Shown: positions 24,857 through 34,190 of the stretch, piece after piece
Layout: each line of letters begins with the position of its first letter
Numbering within the stretch: the first letter of the stretch is position 1
Program-made: the position numbers and the translations under genes
Origin: Gemmatimonadota bacterium
GTDB taxonomy: Bacteria; Gemmatimonadota; Gemmatimonadetes; Longimicrobiales; Gaopeijiaceae
NCBI GenBank assembly: GCA_007125125.1
Contig: SLDT01000102.1
Location: 1 to 37,517 of the forward strand
Length of the DNA: 37,517 bases
Reading direction: 5' to 3'
The notes under the pieces: model-generated
Database searches by the model: none
What the model was told of the DNA's origin: nothing
Seen by the model: only the letters and a program-made list of their open reading frames with translations

Positions 24857-26290
24857 ATGTCCGAGACGCCTGTTCGCATTCTCGTCGTCGATGACGACCC
24901 CACCTTTCGCAACGTCCTCGAGATGCGTCTCGAGGGCTGGGGCTACGATGTTCGAGTCGCTTCGGACGCGGAACGCGGTGAGGCGATCTCGCGGGAGTGG
25001 AACCCCCACCTGGTCCTCTCCGACGTCGTCATGCCCGAAGTCTCGGGGATCGACCTCCTCGCACGCCTCCGCCACGATCGGCCCGACCGACCCGTTCTCC
25101 TCCTGACTGCCCACGCGAGTGTCGAACTCGCGGTCGAGGCCATGAAGCTCGGGGCCGTCGACTTTCTCACGAAGCCCCTCAACTACCGGAACCTCAAGGC
25201 CGTGATCCGGTCGGTCCTGGAAGAGGGTGATGCCCGCCGGGGAGCCGTCGACGCGGCCGCCGCCGAGGTCGCCGCCGCGGCCATCAAGGCCCGAACCACG
25301 GGTCCGAGCAGGCCCCCCTCTCCCGCCCCGCGGCCCGCTGGAGGGGGTGACTTCGGACCCTTCGTGGCCCGGAGCGAGGTAATGAGGGAGTTCCACGAAC
25401 TGCTCTCCGCCGTTGCCGTATCGGACGCCTCGATCCTGATCACGGGCGAGAGCGGGACCGGAAAGGAGCTCGCCGCTCGGACCGTGCACGAGTTGAGTGC
25501 ACGCTCGGGTGGCCCCTTCGTGGCCCTCAACACCGCCGCGATTCCCTCCGAGCTCATGGAGAGCGAACTCTTCGGGCACGAGAAGGGCTCCTTCACCGGT
25601 GCGACCGCCTCGCGCGAGGGATGCTTCGAGATGGCCGACGGGGGCACCCTCTTTCTCGACGAAATCGGAGAGATGCCCCTACAGCTCCAGCCCAAGCTCC
25701 TGCGAATCCTGGATGGCGCCACCTTTCGCCGTGTGGGAGGTCGGCGTGAGCTCCACTTCGACGTCCGGACGCTCGCCGCCACGAACCGGGACCCGCGACA
25801 GGCGGTCGAGGAGGGCCGCCTCCGCGAGGACCTCTTCTTCAGACTGAACGTCCTGACCCTGCACCTCCCCCCCCTGCGGGAGCGCGAGGGTGACATCACC
25901 CATCTCGCCCGCCACTTCGCCGCAACCCTTCCTGCTCGCCACGGCGCCGAACCCCGCACCTTCACGGACGAGGCGCTCGAGCGGTTGGAGGCCTACCCAT
26001 GGCCGGGGAACGTGCGCGAACTCCGGAACGTGGTGGAGCGGGCGGTGATCCTCGCGCGCGACGGGGTGATCGGGCTCGAACACCTTCCTCCCTATGTGCG
26101 GGAGCCGGAACGAAGCCATGACGGGAGTTATCGCTTTCCACCGGATGCGACGGCGGAGGAGGCGGAGAAGGAGCTGATCCTTCAGACGCTCGACGCGACG
26201 GGGAACAACAAGAGCGAGACGGCGCGTCGGCTCGGACTCAGCGTGCGCACGATCCGCAACAAGCTGAAGGCCTACGGGATCGACCGATGA
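24857..26290 (+). CDS. NtrC-family sigma-54-dependent response regulator (GlrR/QseF-like)
   Basis: 477 residues. The receiver domain (1 to about 120) has the acidic pair D12/D13, phosphoacceptor D56 in LSDVVMP, T84 and K106. An Ala/Pro-rich linker (125-165) follows. The AAA+ domain has Walker A GESGTGKE (197-204), the sigma-54 contact loop GSFTGA (244-249), Walker B GGTLFLDEIGEM (262-273) and the arginine-finger region REDLFFRLNV. The C-terminal Fis-like helix-turn-helix is NKSETARRLGLSVRTIRNKL. It would activate sigma-54 promoters when phosphorylated by the kinase encoded next, whose start overlaps its stop as ATGA. GSFTGA instead of GAFTGA is a known tolerated variant. Confidence 0.95.
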   Translation: MSETPVRILVVDDDPTFRNVLEMRLEGWGYDVRVASDAERGEAISREWNPHLVLSDVVMPEVSGIDLLARLRHDRPDRPVLLLTAHASVELAVEAMKLGAVDFLTKPLNYRNLKAVIRSVLEEGDARRGAVDAAAAEVAAAAIKARTTGPSRPPSPAPRPAGGGDFGPFVARSEVMREFHELLSAVAVSDASILITGESGTGKELAARTVHELSARSGGPFVALNTAAIPSELMESELFGHEKGSFTGATASREGCFEMADGGTLFLDEIGEMPLQLQPKLLRILDGATFRRVGGRRELHFDVRTLAATNRDPRQAVEEGRLREDLFFRLNVLTLHLPPLREREGDITHLARHFAATLPARHGAEPRTFTDEALERLEAYPWPGNVRELRNVVERAVILARDGVIGLEHLPPYVREPERSHDGSYRFPPDATAEEAEKELILQTLDATGNNKSETARRLGLSVRTIRNKLKAYGIDR

Positions 26291-27858
26291 GGATCACGAC
26301 CCGGATCGCCCTTGGCATGGCGCTCCTGGCCGGAGTGACCCTCACCGCGTTGGCCTACCAGGTCCGAACCGTCTCCCACCTGCAGGGCATCAACGAGGAG
26401 TTGACCCGGACGAACCTCGAGGCGGCCCGAATCTCGATCCGCCTCGTGCAGGACTTCGAGGGTGTGCGGGAGTTTGCGTCGAAGGCGCTCGTCACCGAGG
26501 ACGCGGGCTACATGGAGGGGTGGACGCTCTGGGAGGAGGCTGTGCAGGACGACCTCTCGCGACTCCTCGCGCTCGAGCTGGGTGCCCCGGAGCGGCAGGC
26601 GGTGCGCGAGATCGAACGGGGTTGGCTCCGCTATCTCGTCGAGCTCGCTCCCATCCGGCGCGAAGAGCTTGCATGGCCCCGGGGAGAGGAACTCGGCCCG
26701 GTCCTGGACCGGATCGACGCGCTCGTCGGCGACCTGCGCGGGGGCGCCGAGGAGGTGCTGGAGCAGAACCAGCGCGCGGTCGCCGACCGGGGTCGGGTCT
26801 CGGCCCTCGCAGCAGAGCGCGCCGTGCGGATCTCCTGGATCGCTGCCCTGGGGGCGCTCGGGATCGGTGTCGTCATCTTTCTCGCACTCCACCTCTCGAT
26901 CTCGCGGTCACTCCGACGCCTCACCCGCGGGACGCGCGAGCTTGCGGAGGGTCGCTTCGATCATCGGCTCCCCACCGCCGGAAGCGACGAGCTGGCCGAA
27001 CTGGCCCGTGACTTCAACCTCATGGCCGCCCGCCTCGATGAGCTCGAAGACATGAAGCGCGACTTCATCTCCCATGTCTCGCACGAACTCAAGGGCCCTC
27101 TGGCCGCGATCCACGAGACGATCCTCGTGCTCCTCGACGAGATCCCGGGACCCCTCACCGAGAAACAGAACCGGCTCCTGACCCTCTCGCGCCAGAGCGC
27201 CACCCGGCTCTCGGCCATGATCTCGAACCTTCTCGAGATCTCCCGGATCGAGAGCGGTGCCCTCGCCCTCGACGCGGTCGAGTTCGACCCCACCGCGATC
27301 GTGCGCGAGGTCGTCGAGGAGCTGTCGCCCCTCGTCGAAGAGCGTCGGATTCGGATCGAGGTCAATCCTCCGGGAGCCTTCCCCCCGGGCCGGGCCTTTC
27401 GCGCCGACCCCGACCGCCTTCGCGAGGTGATCGCCAACCTCGTCGGGAACGCCCTCAAGTTTTCTCCCAAGGAGGGGCGGGTGCGCATCGGGATGCGCGC
27501 GGTCGAGGAAGGTCCCGCGCCCACCTTCTGCCTGGAGGTCGAGGACGAGGGACCCGGGATTCCGGAGGAGCACCGGGAGGGGGTCTTCGAGAAGTTCTAC
27601 CAGGTGAAGCGAGGTGTTCGGATCCATGGGCAGGGGGTCGGACTCGGCCTCTCGATCTGCCGCCGCATCACCGAGGCGCACGGGGGCCGGATCCGCGCGG
27701 AGGAAGGCTCCCTGGGCGGGGCCCGCTTCGTCGTCGAACTCCCCCTTGCGGCCACTTCAGCAGGCACATTCGAGGCCGAGGCGAGTACCACTTCGCAATG
27801 GTCCAAAGACGAGATTCCGGAGCCGGGCGCTCGAAGGCCCGCAGAGCAGCCGCGATGA
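26287..27858 (+). CDS. Membrane sensor histidine kinase (GlrK/QseE-like context)
   Basis: 523 residues. Two transmembrane helices (about 6-25 and 180-203) enclose a 150-residue, mostly helical periplasmic domain. A HAMP segment (204-256) leads to the dimerisation domain with phosphorylated His266 in ISHVSHELKGPL. The ATPase domain has the N box ANLVGNALKFS (383-393), DEGPGIP (420-426) and GQGVGLGL (448-455). The tail after about 490 is low in complexity. Start ATG 26287 overlaps the regulator stop, and its own stop overlaps the lipoprotein start (ATGA), so three proteins are made in fixed proportion. The signal sensed is unknown. Confidence 0.95.
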   Translation: MRITTRIALGMALLAGVTLTALAYQVRTVSHLQGINEELTRTNLEAARISIRLVQDFEGVREFASKALVTEDAGYMEGWTLWEEAVQDDLSRLLALELGAPERQAVREIERGWLRYLVELAPIRREELAWPRGEELGPVLDRIDALVGDLRGGAEEVLEQNQRAVADRGRVSALAAERAVRISWIAALGALGIGVVIFLALHLSISRSLRRLTRGTRELAEGRFDHRLPTAGSDELAELARDFNLMAARLDELEDMKRDFISHVSHELKGPLAAIHETILVLLDEIPGPLTEKQNRLLTLSRQSATRLSAMISNLLEISRIESGALALDAVEFDPTAIVREVVEELSPLVEERRIRIEVNPPGAFPPGRAFRADPDRLREVIANLVGNALKFSPKEGRVRIGMRAVEEGPAPTFCLEVEDEGPGIPEEHREGVFEKFYQVKRGVRIHGQGVGLGLSICRRITEAHGGRIRAEEGSLGGARFVVELPLAATSAGTFEAEASTTSQWSKDEIPEPGARRPAEQPR

Positions 27859-28463
27859 CACGGCTCGTCCCGGGTGCGCTCCTCCTGCTCGTGCTCGGCC
27901 TCGCCATTCCGGGGTGCCAGGGCATCCGCGACCGGGTTGCTCCTCCCGCTCCTGCCCCCGGCCCGGCTTCGGTCGAGATCCCGACCGAAGCCCCTCCGAT
28001 CGTGCCCGAGGCGCCCCCGGCACCCACCCCCTCGGAACTCCTCGCGACGGGAGAGCGGCACCTCGCGGCAGGATTGTACGTCGAAGCCGAAGCGGCCTTT
28101 CTCTCCTTTCTGGAGCATCGCGAGGAGGTCGGGAGCCTCGAGATCGAGCGTGCGCTGTGGAGCCTGGCGCTCGTCCACCTCGTCCCCGAGAGCCCCCTGC
28201 GCGACCGGGAGCGGGCCCTCGCCCTCCTCACCGAGGTCGAGGCCGGGGAGTCCGACCCCGTCGCGGCGCTCAAGGTCAGGTGGATCCGCTCTGTCCTCGA
28301 CGAGGTCGACACGCTCCGGCGCGAGGCCACGGAGCGTCAGGCGCTCCTGAACCAGCTCGTCGAGACGGTCGAGCAGCTCCGGCGCATCGACCTCAACAGG
28401 AGGCCGACCGTGCCCCCACCCCCGCCCCCCCGGCGCGATACCCTCCCGAACCTCAACCCTTGA
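27855..28463 (+). CDS. Lipoprotein with helical repeats, QseG-like in position
   Basis: 202 residues from ATG 27855. The signal VPGALLLLVLGLAIPGC ends at Cys20. A Pro/Ala-rich linker (about 28-65) precedes a helical part beginning SELLATGERHLAAGLYVEAEAAFLSFLEH, which resembles a tetratricopeptide-type repeat, and a coiled coil near TLRREATERQALLNQLVETVEQLRR. The C-terminus is a polyproline stretch. In enterobacteria the lipoprotein QseG sits with kinase GlrK/QseE and regulator GlrR/QseF and modulates the kinase. This gene takes the corresponding place, although sequence similarity cannot be claimed from reading alone. Its end overlaps the end of rtcB by 11 bases. Confidence 0.75.
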   Translation: MTRLVPGALLLLVLGLAIPGCQGIRDRVAPPAPAPGPASVEIPTEAPPIVPEAPPAPTPSELLATGERHLAAGLYVEAEAAFLSFLEHREEVGSLEIERALWSLALVHLVPESPLRDRERALALLTEVEAGESDPVAALKVRWIRSVLDEVDTLRREATERQALLNQLVETVEQLRRIDLNRRPTVPPPPPPRRDTLPNLNP

Positions 28464-29916
28464 GCACCCCGAGGGGCCGGAGCCGGGCCACCCTCCGGCC
28501 GATCCCGGCGCCATCCACGACGCGGACCACGTCGGCCACGTCCTTGTAGGCCTCCGGGACCTCCTCCGCGACCGTCCCGCCCGACGAGGCGCGCACCTCG
28601 ATCCCCTGCCGGCGAAACTCCCCGATCAGGTCCCGTCCGCGGGAATCCCGGCGCGAACGGCGCCGGCTCAGGAGGCGGCCCGCCCCATGGCAGGTCGAGG
28701 CGAAGGTCTCGCGGGCCGCCCCCGGAGTGCCGACGAGCACATAGGAGTAGCGCCCCATGTCGCCGGGGATGAAGACCGGCTGACCCAGCTTACGGTACAC
28801 CGGGGGGAGGTCGGGATGACCCGGCGGGAAGGCGCGCGTGGCCCCCTTCCGGTGTACCCAGAGCGGCCGCTCGGCGCCGTCCGCACCGACCGCGTGCCGC
28901 TCGAGCTTGGCATTGTTGTGGGCGACGTCGTAGACGAGGGGCAGGGACCACTCCGCGCCCCCGCGGTCACCCCCGCCCGCACCTCCGAAAACCCGCTGGA
29001 ACACCTCCCTCACCCGGTGCCCCATCACCTGCCGGTTCACGAAGGCAAAGTTCGCGGCCGCCCGCATGGCCCCGATGTAGTGCTCGCCCTCGGGCGACTC
29101 TACGGGCGCGCAGGCAAGCTGGCGATCGGGCAGCTCGATTCCGTATCGCTTCGACGCCTTCAGCATCACGTCGAGGTGGTCGTCGCAGACCTGGTACCCG
29201 AGGCCCCGTGAGCCCGAGTGGATGAAGACCGTCACATGGCCCCGCTCGAGTCCCATCGTCCGGGCCGCCTCCTCGTCGTAGAGCTCGTCGACCCATCCCA
29301 CCTCGATGAAGTGGTTCCCGCTCCCGACCGTGCCCACCTGGTCGCGCCCGCGGCGCACCGCCCGGGCGCCCACCGCCTCCGCGTCGGCCCCCGCAAGCCG
29401 CCCCCCGTCCTCGATCCGCCCGAGGTCGGCCTCCGTCGCGAGTCCCTCGTCGAGGGCCCACTCGGCACCCCGCTCGAGGATCCCCCGGACCCCCGCGTCG
29501 TCCAGCACGAAGCTCTCGTACCCCTTGCCCACCCCCGCCGGGATCCGCTCGAAGAGCAGGTCCATCAGCTTCGGGAGGCGGGGTCGCAACTCGTCGACAT
29601 GGATCCGGGAGGTGTGCAGGCGCACCCCGCAGTTGATGTCGTAGCCCACCCCGCCGGGCGAGATGATCCCGCCCTCGGCCGGATCGAAGGCCGCCACCCC
29701 GCCGATCGGGAACCCGTAACCCCAGTGGATGTCGGGCATCCCGATGCTCGCCCCCACGATCCCGGGCAGCGTTGCCACATTCGCGACCTGCTCGAGCGCC
29801 GGGTCGTCGCGGACCGCATCCATGATCAGGTCATCCGCGAAGACGAGCCCATCGACCCGCATCGCCCCCCGCCGCGGAATCCGCCACCGGAACCCGTCGA
29901 CTCTCTCGATCTCCAT
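28453..29916 (-). CDS. rtcB: RNA-splicing ligase RtcB
   Basis: 487 residues from ATG 29916, with AGGAGG six bases upstream. RtcB joins RNA 2',3'-cyclic phosphate or 3'-phosphate ends to 5'-OH ends using GTP and Mn2+. Metal and active-site motifs are intact: GGVGYDINCGVR, GTVGSGNHFIEV, FIHSGSRGLGYQV, the YDVAHNNAKLE segment, and TCHGAGRLLSR, whose histidine is the one that becomes guanylylated. The length is longer than E. coli RtcB (408) and similar to the archaeal group. Archease is the gene immediately upstream (27 bases), its known activator. Convergent with the QseG-like lipoprotein gene. Confidence 0.96.
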   Translation of the reverse strand: MEIERVDGFRWRIPRRGAMRVDGLVFADDLIMDAVRDDPALEQVANVATLPGIVGASIGMPDIHWGYGFPIGGVAAFDPAEGGIISPGGVGYDINCGVRLHTSRIHVDELRPRLPKLMDLLFERIPAGVGKGYESFVLDDAGVRGILERGAEWALDEGLATEADLGRIEDGGRLAGADAEAVGARAVRRGRDQVGTVGSGNHFIEVGWVDELYDEEAARTMGLERGHVTVFIHSGSRGLGYQVCDDHLDVMLKASKRYGIELPDRQLACAPVESPEGEHYIGAMRAAANFAFVNRQVMGHRVREVFQRVFGGAGGGDRGGAEWSLPLVYDVAHNNAKLERHAVGADGAERPLWVHRKGATRAFPPGHPDLPPVYRKLGQPVFIPGDMGRYSYVLVGTPGAARETFASTCHGAGRLLSRRRSRRDSRGRDLIGEFRRQGIEVRASSGGTVAEEVPEAYKDVADVVRVVDGAGIGRRVARLRPLGVLKG

Positions 29917-29943
29917 CCCGTTCCTCCTCGAAAGCACCACGCC

Positions 29944-30399
29944 TCAGACGTCGAAGATGACGCGGGCACGCCATCCGTCCCGGTCCGGAACGAGCTCGAG
30001 CCCATGCCAGGTCACACCCTTGATCTCCCGCTCCGGGTTCGGAGGCGCCTCGCACCCCCGGACCCGGGCCCCGAGCCTCGCCCCCTCGAGGTCCAGCTCG
30101 ATCTGCTGCACCGCCCGCAACGCGAACCCCTCGACCTCGAAGCGGAAGAGGACCTCGCGCAGCCAGCTCCTGAGGAGCGCCGCCGCGTCCTCGGCCTCGA
30201 GCTCTACCGGCGCCCCCTCGATCTCCCCCTCGGGAAGAAGGCTCCCTCCTGCAAGCCAGACCGCACCGAGCGCCGCACGCTCGAAAAGGGCCTCGGGGGT
30301 GGGGGCGTGCACCTCGAAGCCGACGTCGGCCGTGTGGTCGAGGGGCTCGACTCCCTCGGGGGGCGCGTCAACCCTCGTGTGCCCCACATTCTCCCTCAT
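29944..30399 (-). CDS. Archease, activator of RtcB
   Basis: 151 residues from ATG 30399, preceded by a purine-rich GGAGGAGGAAGGAG ribosome site. Archease speeds the guanylylation step of RtcB and broadens its nucleotide use. Family marks: PLDHTADVGFEVHA near the N-terminus, WLREVLFRFEVEGF in the middle, IKGVTWHGLEL and a C-terminal RVIFDV ending in the conserved metal-site aspartate. It heads a two-gene operon with rtcB. Confidence 0.93.
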   Translation of the reverse strand: MRENVGHTRVDAPPEGVEPLDHTADVGFEVHAPTPEALFERAALGAVWLAGGSLLPEGEIEGAPVELEAEDAAALLRSWLREVLFRFEVEGFALRAVQQIELDLEGARLGARVRGCEAPPNPEREIKGVTWHGLELVPDRDGWRARVIFDV

Positions 30400-30560
30400 G
30401 CTCCTTCCTCCTCCCATGGTCACCGTTCACCCCTGCGAACCCGCCACCCCGGGACGCGTTCCGGCCACCGGCCCGGGGCGGTTGACGGGGGAGCCCTCGA
30501 CCCTGCACGTTGAAGGACTGTCGAACCACTCCCGTGACGTCCTCTTCAAGAGATCGACCC

Positions 30561-32048
30561 ATGACGACCCGCATCTTCCCGGCCCTCGCGGCCCTCCTCG
30601 TCCTCGCCGGCCCGGCCCCGGCGACTGCGCAGACCCTCGCCTCGAGCGAGCAGATCGAGCGCCTCGACGAGATCTTCCGTGACTTCGACTCCGCCGCATC
30701 GCCCGGCTGTGCGGTCGCCACGGCCCGCAACGGAACGACCCTCGTCGAGCGGGCTTGGGGGATGGCCGACCTCGAGCACGGGATCGCGAACCACGCGGGA
30801 ACGATCTTCGAGGCCGGCTCCGTCTCGAAGCAGTTCGCCGCGGCCGCGATCGTCCTCCTCGCGATGGACGGCGCGCTTTCCCTCGATGACGACGTGCGCG
30901 ACTACGTGCCCGAGGTCCCGGACTACGGGACCCCGATCACGATCCACCAGATGATGACCCACACGAGCGGCCTCCGCGACTGGGGCAGCGTCGCCTCGAT
31001 CTCGGGCTGGGGCCGGGGTGCTCGCACCCACGACCACGATCACGTCGTCGACCTCCTGAGTCGACAGAGCGCGCTGAACTTCGAGCCCGGAGACCAGTAT
31101 TCCTACTCGAACTCCGGGTACAACCTCATGGCCGTCATCGTGGATCGCGTCTCGGGGATGTCCTTCGCCGAGTTCTCCCGTACCCGCATCTTCGAGCCCC
31201 TCGGGATGCACGACACGCAGTGGCGCGCCGACTACCGCACGATCGTCCCCGGGCGCTCTTCGGCCTACTCGCCGCGTGGGCGAGGCTTCGCGATCAACAT
31301 CCCGATCGAGCACGTGCACGGCAACGGTGGGCTCCTCACGACCGTGGCCGACCTCCTCACCTGGAACGAGCACCTGCGCACCGGCACCCCCTGGGGGCCG
31401 CAGTTCATGGACATGATGCACCGCCGGGGCGTGCTGAACGACGGGGAGACGATCCACTACGCGGGCGGTCTCCAGTTCGGGACCCGTCGCGGGCACCCCC
31501 AGATCACGCACACCGGAGCCACCTCGGGCTACCGCGCCTACCTCGGGCTCTTTCCCGAGGAGGGGCTCTCCGTGGCCCTCCTCTGCAACGTGACCTCGGC
31601 GAACCCGGGCGGCCTCGGGGGCTCGGTGGCCGACGTCTTCCTCCCCGCCGGCGAGGAGCAGGCCGACGCCGCGACCGGCACGGTCGAGGACCCCGCATCG
31701 ATCGATGTCCTGGACGGCACCGGCGAGTGGATCGCGCAGGAGGGGGCCGGCGCAGGAATCCCTTCTTCGCGCACCATGGTCGATGTGTCCGATCCGGAGG
31801 CGTACGTCGGCAGCTACCACAGCGACGATGCCGAGGTGACGCTCCGGGTGACCCTCGAGGAGGGGCGCCTCGTCCTGCATCGGCGGCCGGCCACCCGCAT
31901 GACGCTCAACCCGCAGGACGAGGCCGACACCTTTCAGGCCTCGCTCGGAACGATCCGCTTCATCCGCGGCCCCGACGGCACCGTGAACGAGTTCAGCGTG
32001 AGTCAGGCCCGGGTCTTCGACCTCCGCTTCCACCGGGTGGACGATTGA
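30561..32048 (+). CDS. Exported serine hydrolase of the beta-lactamase/penicillin-binding-protein class C family
   Basis: 495 residues from ATG 30561 with a signal peptide ([18 protein letters not shown]). Catalytic motifs: Ser87-x-x-Lys90 in GSVSKQF, Tyr182-Ser-Asn184 in YSYSNSGYN, and HTG (in [11 protein letters not shown]) where class C enzymes have [15 protein letters not shown] and [19 protein letters not shown] are typical of the esterase/peptidase-like group of this family rather than true resistance enzymes. A C-terminal lipocalin-like extension ([21 protein letters not shown]) of about 90 residues is common in such proteins. Substrate is unknown. recQ begins on its stop codon. Confidence 0.9.
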   Translation: MTTRIFPALAALLVLAGPAPATAQTLASSEQIERLDEIFRDFDSAASPGCAVATARNGTTLVERAWGMADLEHGIANHAGTIFEAGSVSKQFAAAAIVLLAMDGALSLDDDVRDYVPEVPDYGTPITIHQMMTHTSGLRDWGSVASISGWGRGARTHDHDHVVDLLSRQSALNFEPGDQYSYSNSGYNLMAVIVDRVSGMSFAEFSRTRIFEPLGMHDTQWRADYRTIVPGRSSAYSPRGRGFAINIPIEHVHGNGGLLTTVADLLTWNEHLRTGTPWGPQFMDMMHRRGVLNDGETIHYAGGLQFGTRRGHPQITHTGATSGYRAYLGLFPEEGLSVALLCNVTSANPGGLGGSVADVFLPAGEEQADAATGTVEDPASIDVLDGTGEWIAQEGAGAGIPSSRTMVDVSDPEAYVGSYHSDDAEVTLRVTLEEGRLVLHRRPATRMTLNPQDEADTFQASLGTIRFIRGPDGTVNEFSVSQARVFDLRFHRVDD

Positions 32049-33601
32049 CCGAAGTGCGGGCCGGGGCCCCGGCGGACCCCGTCGAGGTCCTCCGCTCGGT
32101 CTTCGGGTACGAGAGCTTCCGGCCCGGGCAGCGGGAGGTGATCGAGGCCGTACTCGCGGGGCGCGACTGCATCGCGCTCATGCCGACCGGGGCGGGAAAG
32201 TCGCTCACCTACCAGATCCCGGCCCGGATCCTGTCGGGGACGGCGCTCGTGATCTCGCCCCTCATCAGTCTCATGAAGGACCAGGTCGACGGCCTGCGCG
32301 AGATGGGTTTCGAGGCGCTCGAGATCAACTCGACCCTCGACTTCGAGGAGCGCACGCGGCGGCTCGGGCTCCTGCGACGCGGCGAACTCGAGATCGTCTT
32401 CCTCGCCCCGGAGGCGCTCGACGGCGCCCTGCGAGCCTTCATCCTGGCCTCGCCGATCTCCCTTCTCGTCGTGGACGAGGCCCACTGCATCAGCCAGTGG
32501 GGGCATGACTTCCGGCCAGCCTATCGCCGACTCCAGGGGCTGAAGGAGGAGCTCGGGGTGCCGGTGCTCGCCCTCACGGCAACCGCAACCCGCCCCGTTG
32601 CCCGGGACGTGCTCCGACAGCTCGGAATGCGCAAGCCGGCGGGTTACAAGGGGTCCTTCTTCCGCCCGAATCTGAACATCGCCTGCCGGAAGAAGGGGAC
32701 CGGGAATACCCGGCGCGAGATCCTCGGGATCGTGCGTCGCTGGCGGGGCGAGAGCGGGATCGTCTACTGCCTCTCGCGGCGCACCGTCGAAAGCACGACC
32801 CGCTTTCTCGTGGAGCGCGGGGTGCGGGCGCGTGCCTACCACGCGGGGCTCGATGCCGAGGAGCGCACCGCCGCGCAGGAGGACTTCCAGCATGACCGCG
32901 TCGACGTGATCGTTGCGACGGTCGCCTTCGGGATGGGGATCGACAAGCCCGACGTCCGTTTCGTGATCCACCGCGACATGCCGCGCGACATGGAGTCCTG
33001 GTATCAGGAGATCGGGCGCGCCGGACGCGACGGGCTTCCGAGCGACTGCGTTCTCTTCTACTCCTGGGCCGACGTGAAGCTGCAGGAGCGCTTCCTCGAC
33101 GAGATCCAGGACCCCGAGATGCGCGAGGCGAGGCGCCGCGCGATCGTCGACCTCTTTGAGCGGGTCGACGGTCCGGCGTGCCGCCACCGGGTCATCCTCG
33201 CCCACTTCGACGAGGAGATGTCGAACTGTGGCGACGCCTGCGACCTCTGCACGGGAGTTCCGGTCGAGGCGATGATCGGGGGCAAGACCCTCGACGCACC
33301 CGAGCGCAGTCCGCCCCCGAAGGCGAGGCTCCGGACTTCAATGGGGGCCTCACTCGGGGCTGACGACGATCCCGAGTCCGAACGCATCTTCGAGGGGCTG
33401 CGCGAGCTTCGGCGGGAGCTCGCCGAGGCAAAGGGGGTCCCCGCCTACGTGATCTTCAGCGATCGAACCCTCCGGGAGATGGCAGCGACGCGCCCCGACT
33501 CGGACGACGCCCTTCTCGGGGTCTCGGGGGTAGGCCCGACGAAGCTGGCTCGCTACGGGGAAGCCTTTCTCGAGCGGATCCGGTCACTTTCCGGCGGGTG
33601 A
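32045..33601 (+). CDS. recQ: ATP-dependent DNA helicase RecQ, short form
   Basis: 518 residues from a TTG at 32045 that overlaps the previous stop as TTGA; a GTG nine bases later is an alternative. It unwinds DNA 3' to 5'. Helicase motifs: [14 protein letters not shown] (motif 0), MPTGAGKS (46-53), [38 protein letters not shown] zinc-binding subdomain has the cysteines of CRHR...NCGDACDLC. After it there is only about 50 residues of linker before a HRDC domain ([29 protein letters not shown]), so the RQC winged helix is missing or heavily reduced. The following infC starts 66 bases on. Confidence 0.95.
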   Translation: MTEVRAGAPADPVEVLRSVFGYESFRPGQREVIEAVLAGRDCIALMPTGAGKSLTYQIPARILSGTALVISPLISLMKDQVDGLREMGFEALEINSTLDFEERTRRLGLLRRGELEIVFLAPEALDGALRAFILASPISLLVVDEAHCISQWGHDFRPAYRRLQGLKEELGVPVLALTATATRPVARDVLRQLGMRKPAGYKGSFFRPNLNIACRKKGTGNTRREILGIVRRWRGESGIVYCLSRRTVESTTRFLVERGVRARAYHAGLDAEERTAAQEDFQHDRVDVIVATVAFGMGIDKPDVRFVIHRDMPRDMESWYQEIGRAGRDGLPSDCVLFYSWADVKLQERFLDEIQDPEMREARRRAIVDLFERVDGPACRHRVILAHFDEEMSNCGDACDLCTGVPVEAMIGGKTLDAPERSPPPKARLRTSMGASLGADDDPESERIFEGLRELRRELAEAKGVPAYVIFSDRTLREMAATRPDSDDALLGVSGVGPTKLARYGEAFLERIRSLSGG

Positions 33602-33652
33602 CGGGTATTCCCTGCAGGGTCCGGACGAGCCGGAGCCCACGACGTCCTGCAT

Positions 33653-33659
33653 GGGGAGG
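33653..33659 (+). promoter_or_regulatory. Ribosome binding site that fixes the AUU start of infC
   Basis: GGGGAGG lies eight bases before ATT 33668. No ATG, GTG or TTG occurs in the infC frame between the recQ stop and this point, and the encoded protein begins SRNTRVNEQIR right after the ATT. Confidence 0.8.
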
Positions 33660-33667
33660 TACCCGAG

Positions 33668-34183
33668 ATTTCCAGGAACACACGAGTCAACGAACAGATC
33701 CGCATCAGCCCCGTTCGCCTCATCGATGCCGAGGGGGAGCAGGTCGGGATCGTCCCGATCGACGAGGCACGCGAGCGAGCCGAGGCTCGGGGCCTCGACC
33801 TCGTCGAGGTTGCCCCGAATGCTCGCCCCCCGGTCACCCGGATCATGGACTGGGGCAAGCACCAGTACGAGCAGCAGAAGCAGGCTCAGGAAGCCCGCCG
33901 CAACCAGAAGACGGTCGAGCTGAAGGAAGTCCAGTTCCGTCCGGTGACCGAGGACCACGACTTCGAGACGAAGCTGAAGCGCGCACGCCGGTTCCTCAAG
34001 GAGGGAAATGTGGTGCGCATCGTGCTCCGCTACCGGGGACGCGAGATGCGCCGCCCCGAGGTGGGCGAGGCAATGCTCGATCGCGTGGAGGAAGGCACCC
34101 GCGACCTGGCCTCCGTCGAGCAGCGCTCGACCCGCATCGAGGGCCGCCGCCTCACGATGCGCCTCGAGCCGACCGACGCCTGA
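33668..34183 (+). CDS. infC: Translation initiation factor IF-3, starting with AUU
   Basis: 171 residues. IF-3 holds the 30S subunit apart and checks the initiation codon. The N-domain RNTRVNEQIRISPVRLIDAEGEQVG, the linker region HQYEQQKQAQEARRNQ and the C-domain VELKEVQFRPVTEDHDFETKLKRARRFLKEGNVVRIVLRYRGREM are all intact. The rare AUU start is a hallmark of infC: IF-3 rejects such codons, so high IF-3 lowers its own synthesis. The usual downstream partners rpmI and rplT are not here; instead hrpB follows on the opposite strand. Confidence 0.95.
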   Translation: MSRNTRVNEQIRISPVRLIDAEGEQVGIVPIDEARERAEARGLDLVEVAPNARPPVTRIMDWGKHQYEQQKQAQEARRNQKTVELKEVQFRPVTEDHDFETKLKRARRFLKEGNVVRIVLRYRGREMRRPEVGEAMLDRVEEGTRDLASVEQRSTRIEGRRLTMRLEPTDA

Positions 34184-34190
34184 CGCACCC

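Noticed and set aside
30482-30511. TTGACG upstream of the beta-lactamase-like gene as a -35 element
   Set aside because: No acceptable -10 hexamer occurs 16-18 bases downstream.
31220-32044. Upstream extension of the recQ frame into the beta-lactamase-like gene
   Set aside because: The extra 275 residues are arginine/proline-rich and overlap a real gene with catalytic motifs; RecQ similarity begins only at the TTG/GTG near 32045.
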